In this document: positions 1-7,796 of the stretch, one piece after another
Numbering within the stretch: position 1 is the first letter of the stretch
Layout of the letters: each line of letters opens with the position of its first letter
From: Fimenecus sp045631225
GTDB lineage: Bacteria > Bacillota > Clostridia > Oscillospirales > Acutalibacteraceae
DNA length: 64,000 nt
NCBI GenBank assembly: GCA_045631225.1
Contig: JAZQUG010000001.1
Location: 1 to 64,000, forward strand
Reading direction: 5' to 3'
Translations under genes and position numbers: made by a program
Notes under the pieces: model-generated
The model's database searches: none
Told to the model about the DNA's origin: nothing
Seen by the model: the letters and a program-made list of their open reading frames with translations, nothing else

Positions 1-2589
1 ATGAAAAAGTTATTGATTTTAGATGCAAACAGTATAGTGAACCGTGGATTTTATGCGGTACGCCCTCTTACAAACAAAGATGGGCTTAATACCAATGCGA
101 TTTTTGGATTTTTGAATATTTTCTTTAAATATTTTGACGAAATAAACCCCGACTATGTTGCGGCAGCTTTTGACGTATCGGCTCCTACTTTCCGTCACAA
201 GATGTATGACGGATACAAGGCAAATCGTCACGGAATGCCGCCTGAATTGGCAGAACAGTTGCCTGTACTCAAGGAACTTTTGGTTGCCTTGGGTTATAAA
301 ATCATATCTCTTGAAGGCTATGAAGCTGACGATATTCTCGGTACAGTTGCAGAAATGTGTAAAGACGGTAATGAGTGCTATATTGCAACAGGCGACCGTG
401 ACTCATTCCAGTTAATCCGTGATAATGTTACAGTTTTACTTCCTCATACAAAAATGGGTACAACTACAACTGAAACATACACTCCTGCTCGAATTATGGA
501 TGAGTATGGCGTAACACCAATACAGATGATTGACATTAAGGCACTTCAGGGTGACGCGTCCGACTGTATCCCCGGTGTTGCAGGTGTTGGTCAGAAAACA
601 GCAGGAGATTTGATTCAGAAATTCGGTACAATTAAAAATATCTACGATAATATTGACACTCTTGAAATCAAGGAAAACCTTAAAAACAAGCTTTTAAACG
701 ATAAAGAAAAAGCATTCTTAAGTTACACTCTCGGAACAATAATTAACAATGTACCTATTGAATGTGACCTTAATGATTTGCGTGTGCAGAATGTTGATGA
801 ACAAAAAGCAAGAGCAATGCTTGCTGACCTTGAAATGTTCAAAATTATTGAAAAACTTAATTTCTCAGCACCAACTTCTGTTGAGAAGAAAGAGGAAAAG
901 ACAAAAGAGCTTGAATTTGTTTCTGATTTTGATACAAACGACCTTTTAAACAAAATAAAAGCAGAAAACAGTGCGTATTTTACCGCTGATTATAAGGATT
1001 TGGACAACCCTCAATTCTGCTTCCTTTGTGATAATGCTGTATATCACCTTGAACCAATGCATTTTGGCTATTTTGAGTTTGTAAAGACAATTCTTGAAGA
1101 TGAAAATATCAAGAAATATACAGATAATTCCAAACTCTTATACCGTTTTGCCTTTATGAATACCATTGAAATCAAGAGTATGGCACTTGATACATCTCTT
1201 GCAGGATATATTCTCAATCCGTCAGCAAACGGATACAATCCTTTACGACTTTGTGAGGAATACAAAGCACCAATTCCAAAGGTAAAAACCGAATTGCCAC
1301 TTGCCGTTGACTGTGCAGTAATGAAATCTGTAAGCACACGACTTCTGACAGAAATTGAGGCAAACAGTCAGGAATATCTCCTTTACAATGTGGAAATGCC
1401 ATTGGCAGAAGTATTGGCATCTATGGAACACCTTGGCTTTATGGTGGACCGTAAAGGAATTGCAGAATTTACAGAAAAAATCAGTGGAGAGCTAAAGAGT
1501 ATTCAGAGTGAAATTTATGAACTTGCAGGTGAGGAGTTTAATATTAATTCACCAAAACAGCTTGGAGTAATTCTCTTTGAAAAAATGGGACTCCCTGCAA
1601 AGAAAAAGACAAAAAGCGGATATTCAACAAATGCAGATGTTTTAGAAAGCTTGCAGAATGAAAATCCTATAATCGATAAAATATTATGGTTCAGAACACT
1701 TTCAAAGCTCTATTCAACATATTGTGAAGGATTATTGAAAGTAATTGGTGAAGATGGAAGAATTCATTCATCATTTATTCAGACCGAAACGAGAACAGGA
1801 CGAATTTCTTCAACTGAACCAAATCTTCAGAATATTCCTGTCCGTAAGGAAATCGGCAGAGAAATGAGAAAATTCTTCATAGCAAAAGAAGGTAGTCTTT
1901 TAGCAGACGCTGACTACTCACAGATTGAGCTTCGTGTACTTTCACATATTGCTGATGATGAAGAAATGCTCAAAGCCTTTAATGATGAGGTTGATATTCA
2001 TACTGTAACTGCATCGCAGGTGTTCAATATGCCTGTCCAGATGGTTACACTACTTATGCGAAGTCGTGCAAAAGCAGTTAATTTCGGTATCGTTTACGGT
2101 ATCGGTGCATTTTCCCTTGCAAAGGATATCGGTGTTACACGAAAAGAGGCTGATGAATATATCAAGGGATACCTTCGTCACTACGCAGGTGTTGACAAGT
2201 ATATGGAAACAGTTGCAAATGATGCGAAAGAAAAAGGTTATGTTTCAACACTTTGGGGCAGAAGAAGATATTTGCCTGAACTCAATTCATCAAACGGAAT
2301 GTTAAGAGCATTCGGTGAAAGAGTTGCAAGAAATATGCCTATTCAGGGCACAGCAGCAGATATTATCAAAATTGCCATGGTTAGAGTGTATAACCGTCTT
2401 AAAGAAGAAAAAATGGATGCAAAACTTATTTTACAGGTACACGACGAATTGATTGTTGAGGCACCTGAAAACGAAATAGAAAAAGCCGCTAAAATTCTTC
2501 AGGAAGAAATGGAAAATGCTTGTGAAATGAAGGTAAGACTTCGTGCAGATGTAAATACAGGCAAAACTTGGTACGATGCTAAGGATTAA
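1..2589 (+). CDS. polA: DNA polymerase I
   Basis: Replicative repair and Okazaki-fragment-processing polymerase, 862 aa, the usual length for the family. Domains in order are a 5'-3' exonuclease (about 1-290, opening MKKLLILDANS), a 3'-5' exonuclease-like region (about 305-470) and the polymerase domain. Motif A is ADYSQIELRV with the catalytic Asp at 638. Motif B is RSRAKAVNFGIVYG. Motif C is VHDELIVEAP with Asp 815. The middle domain shows no DxE proofreading motif, so it is probably inactive, as in many Firmicute PolA proteins. The ATG is the first base of the window, so its ribosome binding site and promoter are out of view. The next gene starts two bases after the stop, which suggests an operon with the phosphatase-acetyltransferase and tsaD. 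Confidence 0.97.
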   Translation: MKKLLILDANSIVNRGFYAVRPLTNKDGLNTNAIFGFLNIFFKYFDEINPDYVAAAFDVSAPTFRHKMYDGYKANRHGMPPELAEQLPVLKELLVALGYKIISLEGYEADDILGTVAEMCKDGNECYIATGDRDSFQLIRDNVTVLLPHTKMGTTTTETYTPARIMDEYGVTPIQMIDIKALQGDASDCIPGVAGVGQKTAGDLIQKFGTIKNIYDNIDTLEIKENLKNKLLNDKEKAFLSYTLGTIINNVPIECDLNDLRVQNVDEQKARAMLADLEMFKIIEKLNFSAPTSVEKKEEKTKELEFVSDFDTNDLLNKIKAENSAYFTADYKDLDNPQFCFLCDNAVYHLEPMHFGYFEFVKTILEDENIKKYTDNSKLLYRFAFMNTIEIKSMALDTSLAGYILNPSANGYNPLRLCEEYKAPIPKVKTELPLAVDCAVMKSVSTRLLTEIEANSQEYLLYNVEMPLAEVLASMEHLGFMVDRKGIAEFTEKISGELKSIQSEIYELAGEEFNINSPKQLGVILFEKMGLPAKKKTKSGYSTNADVLESLQNENPIIDKILWFRTLSKLYSTYCEGLLKVIGEDGRIHSSFIQTETRTGRISSTEPNLQNIPVRKEIGREMRKFFIAKEGSLLADADYSQIELRVLSHIADDEEMLKAFNDEVDIHTVTASQVFNMPVQMVTLLMRSRAKAVNFGIVYGIGAFSLAKDIGVTRKEADEYIKGYLRHYAGVDKYMETVANDAKEKGYVSTLWGRRRYLPELNSSNGMLRAFGERVARNMPIQGTAADIIKIAMVRVYNRLKEEKMDAKLILQVHDELIVEAPENEIEKAAKILQEEMENACEMKVRLRADVNTGKTWYDAKD

Positions 2590-2591
2590 TT

Positions 2592-3452
2592 ATGAAAAAA
2601 ATAATGTTTATATGCAGTGGGAACACTTGCAGAAGTCCCTTGGCTGAGGGATTATTTAAGAAATATTTAAAAGAGAATAGTATAAATGATATCGAGGTAG
2701 GAAGTGCAGGGGTTGGTGCATTTCCCGGTGATGATGTGAGCATAAATTCAATTCTTGTTGCAGGTAGCAGAGGTGTTGATATTTCAGGTCACAGAGCAAG
2801 AAATATAAATCCTGAACATTTACTTACAACTGACTTGTTTTGTTGTATGAGTGATTCTCATAAGCAAGTTCTTTTAAGACATTGTGACGAAAACAAAATC
2901 GTTGTTCTGGATGTGGCTGACCCTTATGGCAGACCAATTGAAGCTTATGAGGAATGTGCAAAACAGATTGAAAGCAAATTTCCTGAAATTATTAAAAAGA
3001 TTCAGAATACAGTTGTCATCCGTGAGATGCAGGAAAGTGACATAAAGGAAATTGCAGATCTAGAAAAAGAGTGTTTTTCTGAGCCTTGGAGTGAAGCATC
3101 ATTAAGGGATGAGCTGACAAATGAAACTGCAAGATTTTATGTATTGCGTGATGATGAAAAGCTCCTTGGGTACATTGGGTCAAATAACATTTGCAACGAG
3201 GTTTATATCACAAATGTTGCAGTAAATAAGGAGTGTCGTGGTAAGGGCTACGGAAAAATTCTCGTGAATCACCTGATTAAACAAAGTGAAGTTGAAAAAG
3301 CATTTTTCATTACTCTTGAAGTGCGAAAATCCAATGAAAATGCAATAGCACTTTACGAAAAATGCGGATTTAAATTGATTGGTGAAAGAAAGAATTTCTA
3401 TTCTAAACCAACTGAAAACGCCTTAATCTATACTTATTATTTAGAGGAATAA
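2592..3452 (+). CDS. Fused low-MW protein (arginine?) phosphatase and RimI-like acetyltransferase
   Basis: A 286-aa protein with two domains. Residues 1-140 are a low-molecular-weight phosphatase with P-loop CSGNTCRSP (nucleophile Cys8, Arg14) and the general-acid motif DP at 110-111. Thr12, four residues after the Cys, is the residue found in the protein-arginine phosphatase YwlE, whereas classical tyrosine phosphatases have Ile there. Arginine-phosphate specificity is therefore an inference. Residues 142-286 are a GNAT acetyltransferase of RimI type, with acetyl-CoA loop RGKGYG at 216-221 and ENAIALYEKCGF near 249-260; RimI acetylates the N-terminus of ribosomal protein S18. There is no stop or frameshift between the domains. 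It lies 2 nt from polA and 2 nt from tsaD, and rimI commonly neighbours tsaD in Firmicutes. Domain calls are firm; the substrate of the phosphatase half is not. Confidence 0.9.
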   Translation: MKKIMFICSGNTCRSPLAEGLFKKYLKENSINDIEVGSAGVGAFPGDDVSINSILVAGSRGVDISGHRARNINPEHLLTTDLFCCMSDSHKQVLLRHCDENKIVVLDVADPYGRPIEAYEECAKQIESKFPEIIKKIQNTVVIREMQESDIKEIADLEKECFSEPWSEASLRDELTNETARFYVLRDDEKLLGYIGSNNICNEVYITNVAVNKECRGKGYGKILVNHLIKQSEVEKAFFITLEVRKSNENAIALYEKCGFKLIGERKNFYSKPTENALIYTYYLEE

Positions 3453-3454
3453 CT

Positions 3455-4474
3455 ATGAAAATTTTAGCAATTGAAAGTTCATGTGACGAAACTGCTGCTG
3501 CAGTTGTTGAGGATGGTAGAAATGTGTTGTCAAATGCAGTATCAACACAGATTGAAAAGCATAAAGTCTTTGGTGGTGTTGTGCCTGAAATCGCATCAAG
3601 ATTACATACGGAAAACATTTCTGCAGTTGTTGAAAAAGCATTAAATGATGCTGACTGCAATCTCGATGATATTGACGGAATCGCAGTAACATATGCACCG
3701 GGACTTATAGGTGCTTTGCTTGTTGGTGTGAATTATGCAAAAGGTCTGTCATTGGCAAGCGGTAAACCATTGATTCCTGTGCACCATCTTCGTTCACATA
3801 TTGCAGCAAATTACATTACTCATAAGGATTTGAAACCACCTTTTATGTGCCTTGTTGTATCAGGTGGTAACACATTGCTTTGCCAGGTAAATGACTATAC
3901 GGATTTTGAAGTTGTGGGTCGTACTCGTGATGATGCAGCAGGTGAGGCTATGGATAAAGCAGCCCGTACATTGGGACTTCCATATCCCGGTGGTGTAAAT
4001 CTTGATAAAATTTCAAAACATGGAGATAATACTAAGTATAAATTCCCAAAACCACGAGTTGATGGCAGTCCTCTTGATTTCAGCTTTTCAGGACTTAAAA
4101 CATCCGTTATCAACCTTGTTCATAATGCAACACAAAAAGGTGAAACACTTGAAACAGCGGATGTTGGTGCATCATTTATAAACGCTGTTGTAAATTGTCT
4201 TGCTGATAACACTATCAAGGCTATGGAAATGCATAACGAAAAAACTCTTGTACTTGCAGGTGGTGTTTCTGCAAATTCTGTTCTTCGCAGTCGTATGGAA
4301 AAATTGGCAGAGGAAAAAGGCTGGGATTTATATTTGCCTGATTTATCTCTCTGTGGTGATAACGGTGCAATGGTAGGTGCACAAGGCTATTTTGAATTTT
4401 CAAAGGGTACGATTGCCCATATGGACTTAAATGGTAAGGCTACCGCTGATATAGAAAAAGACTACGAAAATTAA
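3455..4474 (+). CDS. tsaD: tRNA N6-adenosine threonylcarbamoyltransferase
   Basis: TsaD (Gcp/YgjD) transfers the threonylcarbamoyl group to A37 of ANN-decoding tRNAs (t6A) together with TsaB and TsaE. The protein is 339 aa, full length, and opens MKILAIESSCDETAAAV, the typical ASKHA-fold start. The metal-binding HxxxH is present as His111 and His115 in VHHLRSHI, and a late LCGDNGAM supplies the third ligand Asp. SGGNT and AGGVSAN nucleotide-binding loops are visible. It begins 2 nt after the RimI-like fusion gene and is probably the last gene of the polA operon, because a promoter and a long gap follow. tsaB and tsaE are not in the window. Confidence 0.97.
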   Translation: MKILAIESSCDETAAAVVEDGRNVLSNAVSTQIEKHKVFGGVVPEIASRLHTENISAVVEKALNDADCNLDDIDGIAVTYAPGLIGALLVGVNYAKGLSLASGKPLIPVHHLRSHIAANYITHKDLKPPFMCLVVSGGNTLLCQVNDYTDFEVVGRTRDDAAGEAMDKAARTLGLPYPGGVNLDKISKHGDNTKYKFPKPRVDGSPLDFSFSGLKTSVINLVHNATQKGETLETADVGASFINAVVNCLADNTIKAMEMHNEKTLVLAGGVSANSVLRSRMEKLAEEKGWDLYLPDLSLCGDNGAMVGAQGYFEFSKGTIAHMDLNGKATADIEKDYEN

Positions 4475-4549
4475 GTTTTTTATATATTTGTATATATTAT
4501 ATACAGAAAACGGTAACAGATTATTGACAAATTGTTATCATTTTAACTA

Positions 4550-4578
4550 TTGAAAAAATGCAGGATTTGGTATATAAT
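4550..4578 (+). promoter_or_regulatory. Predicted sigma-A promoter of pckA
   Basis: -35 TTGAAA (4550-4555), 17-bp spacer, -10 TATAAT (4573-4578). It lies about 70 bp before the pckA start, whose ribosome binding site AAAGGAG is at about 4631-4637. Confidence 0.75.
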
Positions 4579-4646
4579 TATTCAAAATAGGTGAGATTGA
4601 CTTATTTTGGTATCAATATGAAATTTATATAAAGGAGTTAACTATT

Positions 4647-6437
4647 ATGGCACTCACAAAGAACAAGTCAATTCTTGAGTGGATTGACAAACAGGTAGAA
4701 CTTGTTAAGCCAGACAACATCGTTTGGATTGACGGTAGTGAAGAACAGATTGAAGCTCTTCGTGCAGAAGCTTGCTCAACAGGCGAACTCGTAAAACTCA
4801 ATCAGGAACTTCTTCCTGACTGCTACTATCATAAGACAGCAGTTAACGACGTTGCTCGAGTTGAAGACAGAACTCTTATCTGCTCAAAGAAAGAAGAAGA
4901 TGCAGGTCCAACTAACCACTGGATGGACCCTGAAAAGGCATATGCTATGCTTTATGATATTGCTAAGGACAGCTACAAGGGCAGAACAATGTATGTTATC
5001 CCTTACTCAATGGGCCCTGTTGGTTCACCTCTTGCAAAAGTAGGTATCGAACTTACAGACTCAATCTACGTTGTTCTTAACATGGTAATCATGACTCGTG
5101 TTGGCGCAAAGGTTATGGAAGCTTTCGGTGACGAAAGCTACGACTGGGTTCGTGGTCTTCATTGCCGTTGCGACATCGACGCTGAAAAGAGATGGATTTG
5201 CCAGTTCCCTGAAGATAACACAATCATTTCAGTAAACTCAGGTTACGGCGGAAACGTTCTTCTTGGTAAAAAGTGCTTTGCTCTTCGTATTGCTTCATAT
5301 CAGGGTAAGAACGAAGGTTGGCAGGCTGAACACATGCTTATCCTTGGTATCGAAAATCCAAAGGGTGAAGTTAAGTACATCTGTGCTGCTTTCCCATCAG
5401 CATGTGGTAAGACAAACCTTGCTATGCTTATTCCACCAGAAGGATACCTTTCAAAGGGTTACAAAGTATGGTGTGTAGGTGACGATATTTCTTGGATTAG
5501 AAAGGGTGCTGACGGTCGTCTTTACGCTATCAACCCTGAAAACGGTTTCTTCGGTGTTGCACCTGGTACAAATGTTAAGTCAAATCCAAATGCTCTTGCT
5601 TCAACAAAGAAGGGCACAATCTTCACAAACGTTGCTCGTAACCTTGATGACAATACAGTTTGGTGGGAAGGTCTTGACAAGAATCCTCCTGTAAATGCAG
5701 TTGAATGGACAGGTATCGAAACAAATGGTGTTGAATGGAAAGCAGAAGGTAAGAACCTTGCTCATCCAAACAGCCGTTTCACAGCTCCTGCTGTTAACTG
5801 TCCTTGCATCAGCTCTGAATTCGAAAATCCTGCAGGTGTTCCAATCTCAGCTTTCGTATTCGGTGGCCGTCGTGCAAAGCTTGCTCCACTCGTATATCAG
5901 TCACGTGACTGGAACCACGGTGTATTCGTTGGTTCAATCATGGCTTCTGAAACAACAGCAGCTGCAGCTGGTGCAGTAGGTGTTGTTCGTCGTGACCCAA
6001 TGGCTATGCTTCCATTCTGTGGTTACAACATGGGTGACTACTGGCAGGACTGGATTAACATTGGTAAGACTCTTGATGCTGACAAGGCTCCAAAAATCTT
6101 CAATGTTAACTGGTTCAGAAAAGACGATGAAGGCAACTTCATGTGGCCAGGTTTCGGTGATAACCTTCGTGTTCTCGAATGGATTATCAAGCGTTGCGAA
6201 AACGAAGTAGATGCTCAGGAAACAGCTATCGGTTACCTTCCATACGCTAAGGATATCAATATCGAAGGTCTTGAAGGTGAAGTTTCACTCGAATCACTTG
6301 AAAGCATCCTTGACGTTGATAAGACTCTCTGGGCAAACGAAGCAGAAGGAATCGGAGAATTCTATGCTAAGTTCGGTGACAAGCTTCCTGAAACACTTAA
6401 GGAAGAACTTGAAACACTCAAGGCTAACCTTAAATAA
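4647..6437 (+). CDS. pckA: Phosphoenolpyruvate carboxykinase (GTP)
   Basis: GTP-dependent PEPCK interconverts oxaloacetate and PEP in the cytoplasm. In fermentative gut bacteria it often runs toward oxaloacetate. The protein is 596 aa, matching the GTP class rather than the ATP class (about 530-540 aa). The P-loop AAFPSACGKTNLAM carries the class-specific reactive Cys253 and Lys255. Other class signatures are YVIPYSMGP near the N-terminus and VFGGRRA further on. The start is set by a strong AAAGGAG about 9 nt upstream. Codon use is strongly biased (aac, atc, ttc, gac, ggt) compared with neighbouring genes, which fits high expression. It is monocistronic, with its own promoter and a strong terminator. 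Confidence 0.97.
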   Translation: MALTKNKSILEWIDKQVELVKPDNIVWIDGSEEQIEALRAEACSTGELVKLNQELLPDCYYHKTAVNDVARVEDRTLICSKKEEDAGPTNHWMDPEKAYAMLYDIAKDSYKGRTMYVIPYSMGPVGSPLAKVGIELTDSIYVVLNMVIMTRVGAKVMEAFGDESYDWVRGLHCRCDIDAEKRWICQFPEDNTIISVNSGYGGNVLLGKKCFALRIASYQGKNEGWQAEHMLILGIENPKGEVKYICAAFPSACGKTNLAMLIPPEGYLSKGYKVWCVGDDISWIRKGADGRLYAINPENGFFGVAPGTNVKSNPNALASTKKGTIFTNVARNLDDNTVWWEGLDKNPPVNAVEWTGIETNGVEWKAEGKNLAHPNSRFTAPAVNCPCISSEFENPAGVPISAFVFGGRRAKLAPLVYQSRDWNHGVFVGSIMASETTAAAAGAVGVVRRDPMAMLPFCGYNMGDYWQDWINIGKTLDADKAPKIFNVNWFRKDDEGNFMWPGFGDNLRVLEWIIKRCENEVDAQETAIGYLPYAKDINIEGLEGEVSLESLESILDVDKTLWANEAEGIGEFYAKFGDKLPETLKEELETLKANLK

Positions 6438-6458
6438 TTCGTTTATAAAAATATTTAT

Positions 6459-6490
6459 GGCTCTCTCGTTAAATGCGAGGGAGCCTTTTT
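6459..6490 (+). terminator. Intrinsic terminator after pckA
   Basis: GGCTCTCTCG (6459-6468) pairs with CGAGGGAGCC (6476-6485) with one G-T wobble, followed by TTTTT. Confidence 0.9.
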
Positions 6491-6548
6491 ATATATGGTA
6501 TGACAATTTATTCATAAGACTTTTATATTTTTGTTTACTTTTTTCGTG

Positions 6549-6577
6549 TTGTTATTTACATTTAATTATGATAAAAT
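6549..6577 (+). promoter_or_regulatory. Predicted promoter of the metallophosphoesterase gene
   Basis: -35 TTGTTA (6549-6554), 17-bp spacer ending ATGA, -10 TAAAAT (6572-6577). The coding start at 6598 is preceded by the ribosome binding site GAGGTGAT. Confidence 0.6.
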
Positions 6578-6597
6578 AACAATATTGAGGTGATATA

Positions 6598-7734
6598 ATG
6601 GAACTTAAGTTCAATAATGGTAAATTCAGAATTATGCAGATTGCTGATGTTCAGGATACACAGAGAACATCAGATGCAACTGTACGATTTATACGTGAAG
6701 CACTCAAAATTGCTCAACCTGACCTTGTGGTATTTACAGGTGACCAGGTTAAGGGTTACGGCTTCAATCTTATGGGTGGCGACAATAAGAAAAAGGTTAC
6801 AGAATGTATTAATAAATTCTTGACACCACTTGATGAAACAGGAATACCTTTTACGTTTGTATTTGGTAACCATGATGACCAGGCTTTTTCGATTTCAAAA
6901 AAAGAGCAGTTGGAGATTTATTCTTCTCATGAAAACTGTTTAGCTTTTAATGCGGATGACGAGATTGACGGATACTGCAACCATAATCTTGAAATAAAAG
7001 GTGAAGACGGTAAAACAAAGCTTAATGTTTACCTTTTAGATAGCCTTACAGCCACTATGGACGGCACTTGTGACAACGTGCATGAAAATCAGCTTGAATG
7101 GTATAAAAACACAAGAGACAGCCTTAGAGAGGTAAATGGTGACTATGTTCCTTCCGTTGTATTTCAGCACATTCCTGTAAATGAAATATATGAGCTTTTG
7201 ATGGAAGTGCCTAAAGGAACTCCAAATAGTGCTCAAGGATTCCGTGAATGGGAAGGAAAATACTTTGCTATGAATCCTGAGAGAGTTCAAATAGATGAAC
7301 GTTCATTTATAGGTGAAACACCAAGTGTTCCTAATGAAAATGGCGGAGAATTCAATGTAATGAACGAAAAAGGTGACGTCTTCCTGATGCTTTTCGGTCA
7401 TGACCATAACAATTCATTTATTGGTGAGTATAACGGAATGAAATTGGGATACACTCAGGGTTGCGGATTCAATGTTTATGGTCCGGGCAAGAAAAGGGGA
7501 GTAAGACTCATTGATTTTAATGAGAATAATCCTGTTGATTTCACATCAACAACACTTACAGTTGATGATATTGAAAACTTTGATGTAGGCAATAAAATAA
7601 AGAACGTCTTTTATACGTATGCACCGACAAGTGTTGACGCAGTAAAGGATATTGCAAAGAAAAAAGTACTTCCTGTGATAGCTGCTGCAACAGCTGTTTA
7701 TGGAGCGTATAAGTTAATTAGCAAAAAGAAATAA
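6598..7734 (+). CDS. Calcineurin-like metallophosphoesterase, C-terminal membrane segment
   Basis: A 378-aa protein of the calcineurin-like phosphoesterase family; the substrate cannot be told from sequence. Metal-site motifs in order are IADVQD (Asp17), FTGDQ (Gly48-Asp49), GNHDD near residue 90, VFQHIP, and GHDHNN. The first motif is normally DxH but here reads D-V-Q, so one metal ligand is replaced by Gln. The last 40 residues contain one hydrophobic helix (VLPVIAAATAVYGAYKLI) followed by SKKK, which suggests a C-terminal tail anchor with the catalytic domain in the cytoplasm. No signal peptide is present. The gene stands alone between two terminators. Confidence 0.85.
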   Translation: MELKFNNGKFRIMQIADVQDTQRTSDATVRFIREALKIAQPDLVVFTGDQVKGYGFNLMGGDNKKKVTECINKFLTPLDETGIPFTFVFGNHDDQAFSISKKEQLEIYSSHENCLAFNADDEIDGYCNHNLEIKGEDGKTKLNVYLLDSLTATMDGTCDNVHENQLEWYKNTRDSLREVNGDYVPSVVFQHIPVNEIYELLMEVPKGTPNSAQGFREWEGKYFAMNPERVQIDERSFIGETPSVPNENGGEFNVMNEKGDVFLMLFGHDHNNSFIGEYNGMKLGYTQGCGFNVYGPGKKRGVRLIDFNENNPVDFTSTTLTVDDIENFDVGNKIKNVFYTYAPTSVDAVKDIAKKKVLPVIAAATAVYGAYKLISKKK

Positions 7735-7752
7735 TTAATATTCAGGCAAAAA

Positions 7753-7790
7753 AATCCCCTGTAATCATTGCGATTACGGGGGATTACTTT
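7753..7790. terminator. Bidirectional terminator between convergent genes
   Basis: A 14-bp stem, AATCCCCTGTAATC (7753-7766) with GATTACGGGGGATT (7772-7785), flanked by A- and T-rich runs. It can serve the phosphoesterase (plus) and the foldase (minus). Confidence 0.85.
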
Positions 7791-7796
7791 ATTTAA

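Noticed and set aside
5263..6579. Chain of consecutive open frames overlapping pckA
   Set aside because: All lie in one alternate frame of a strongly biased gene, with no start signals and no protein-like composition.
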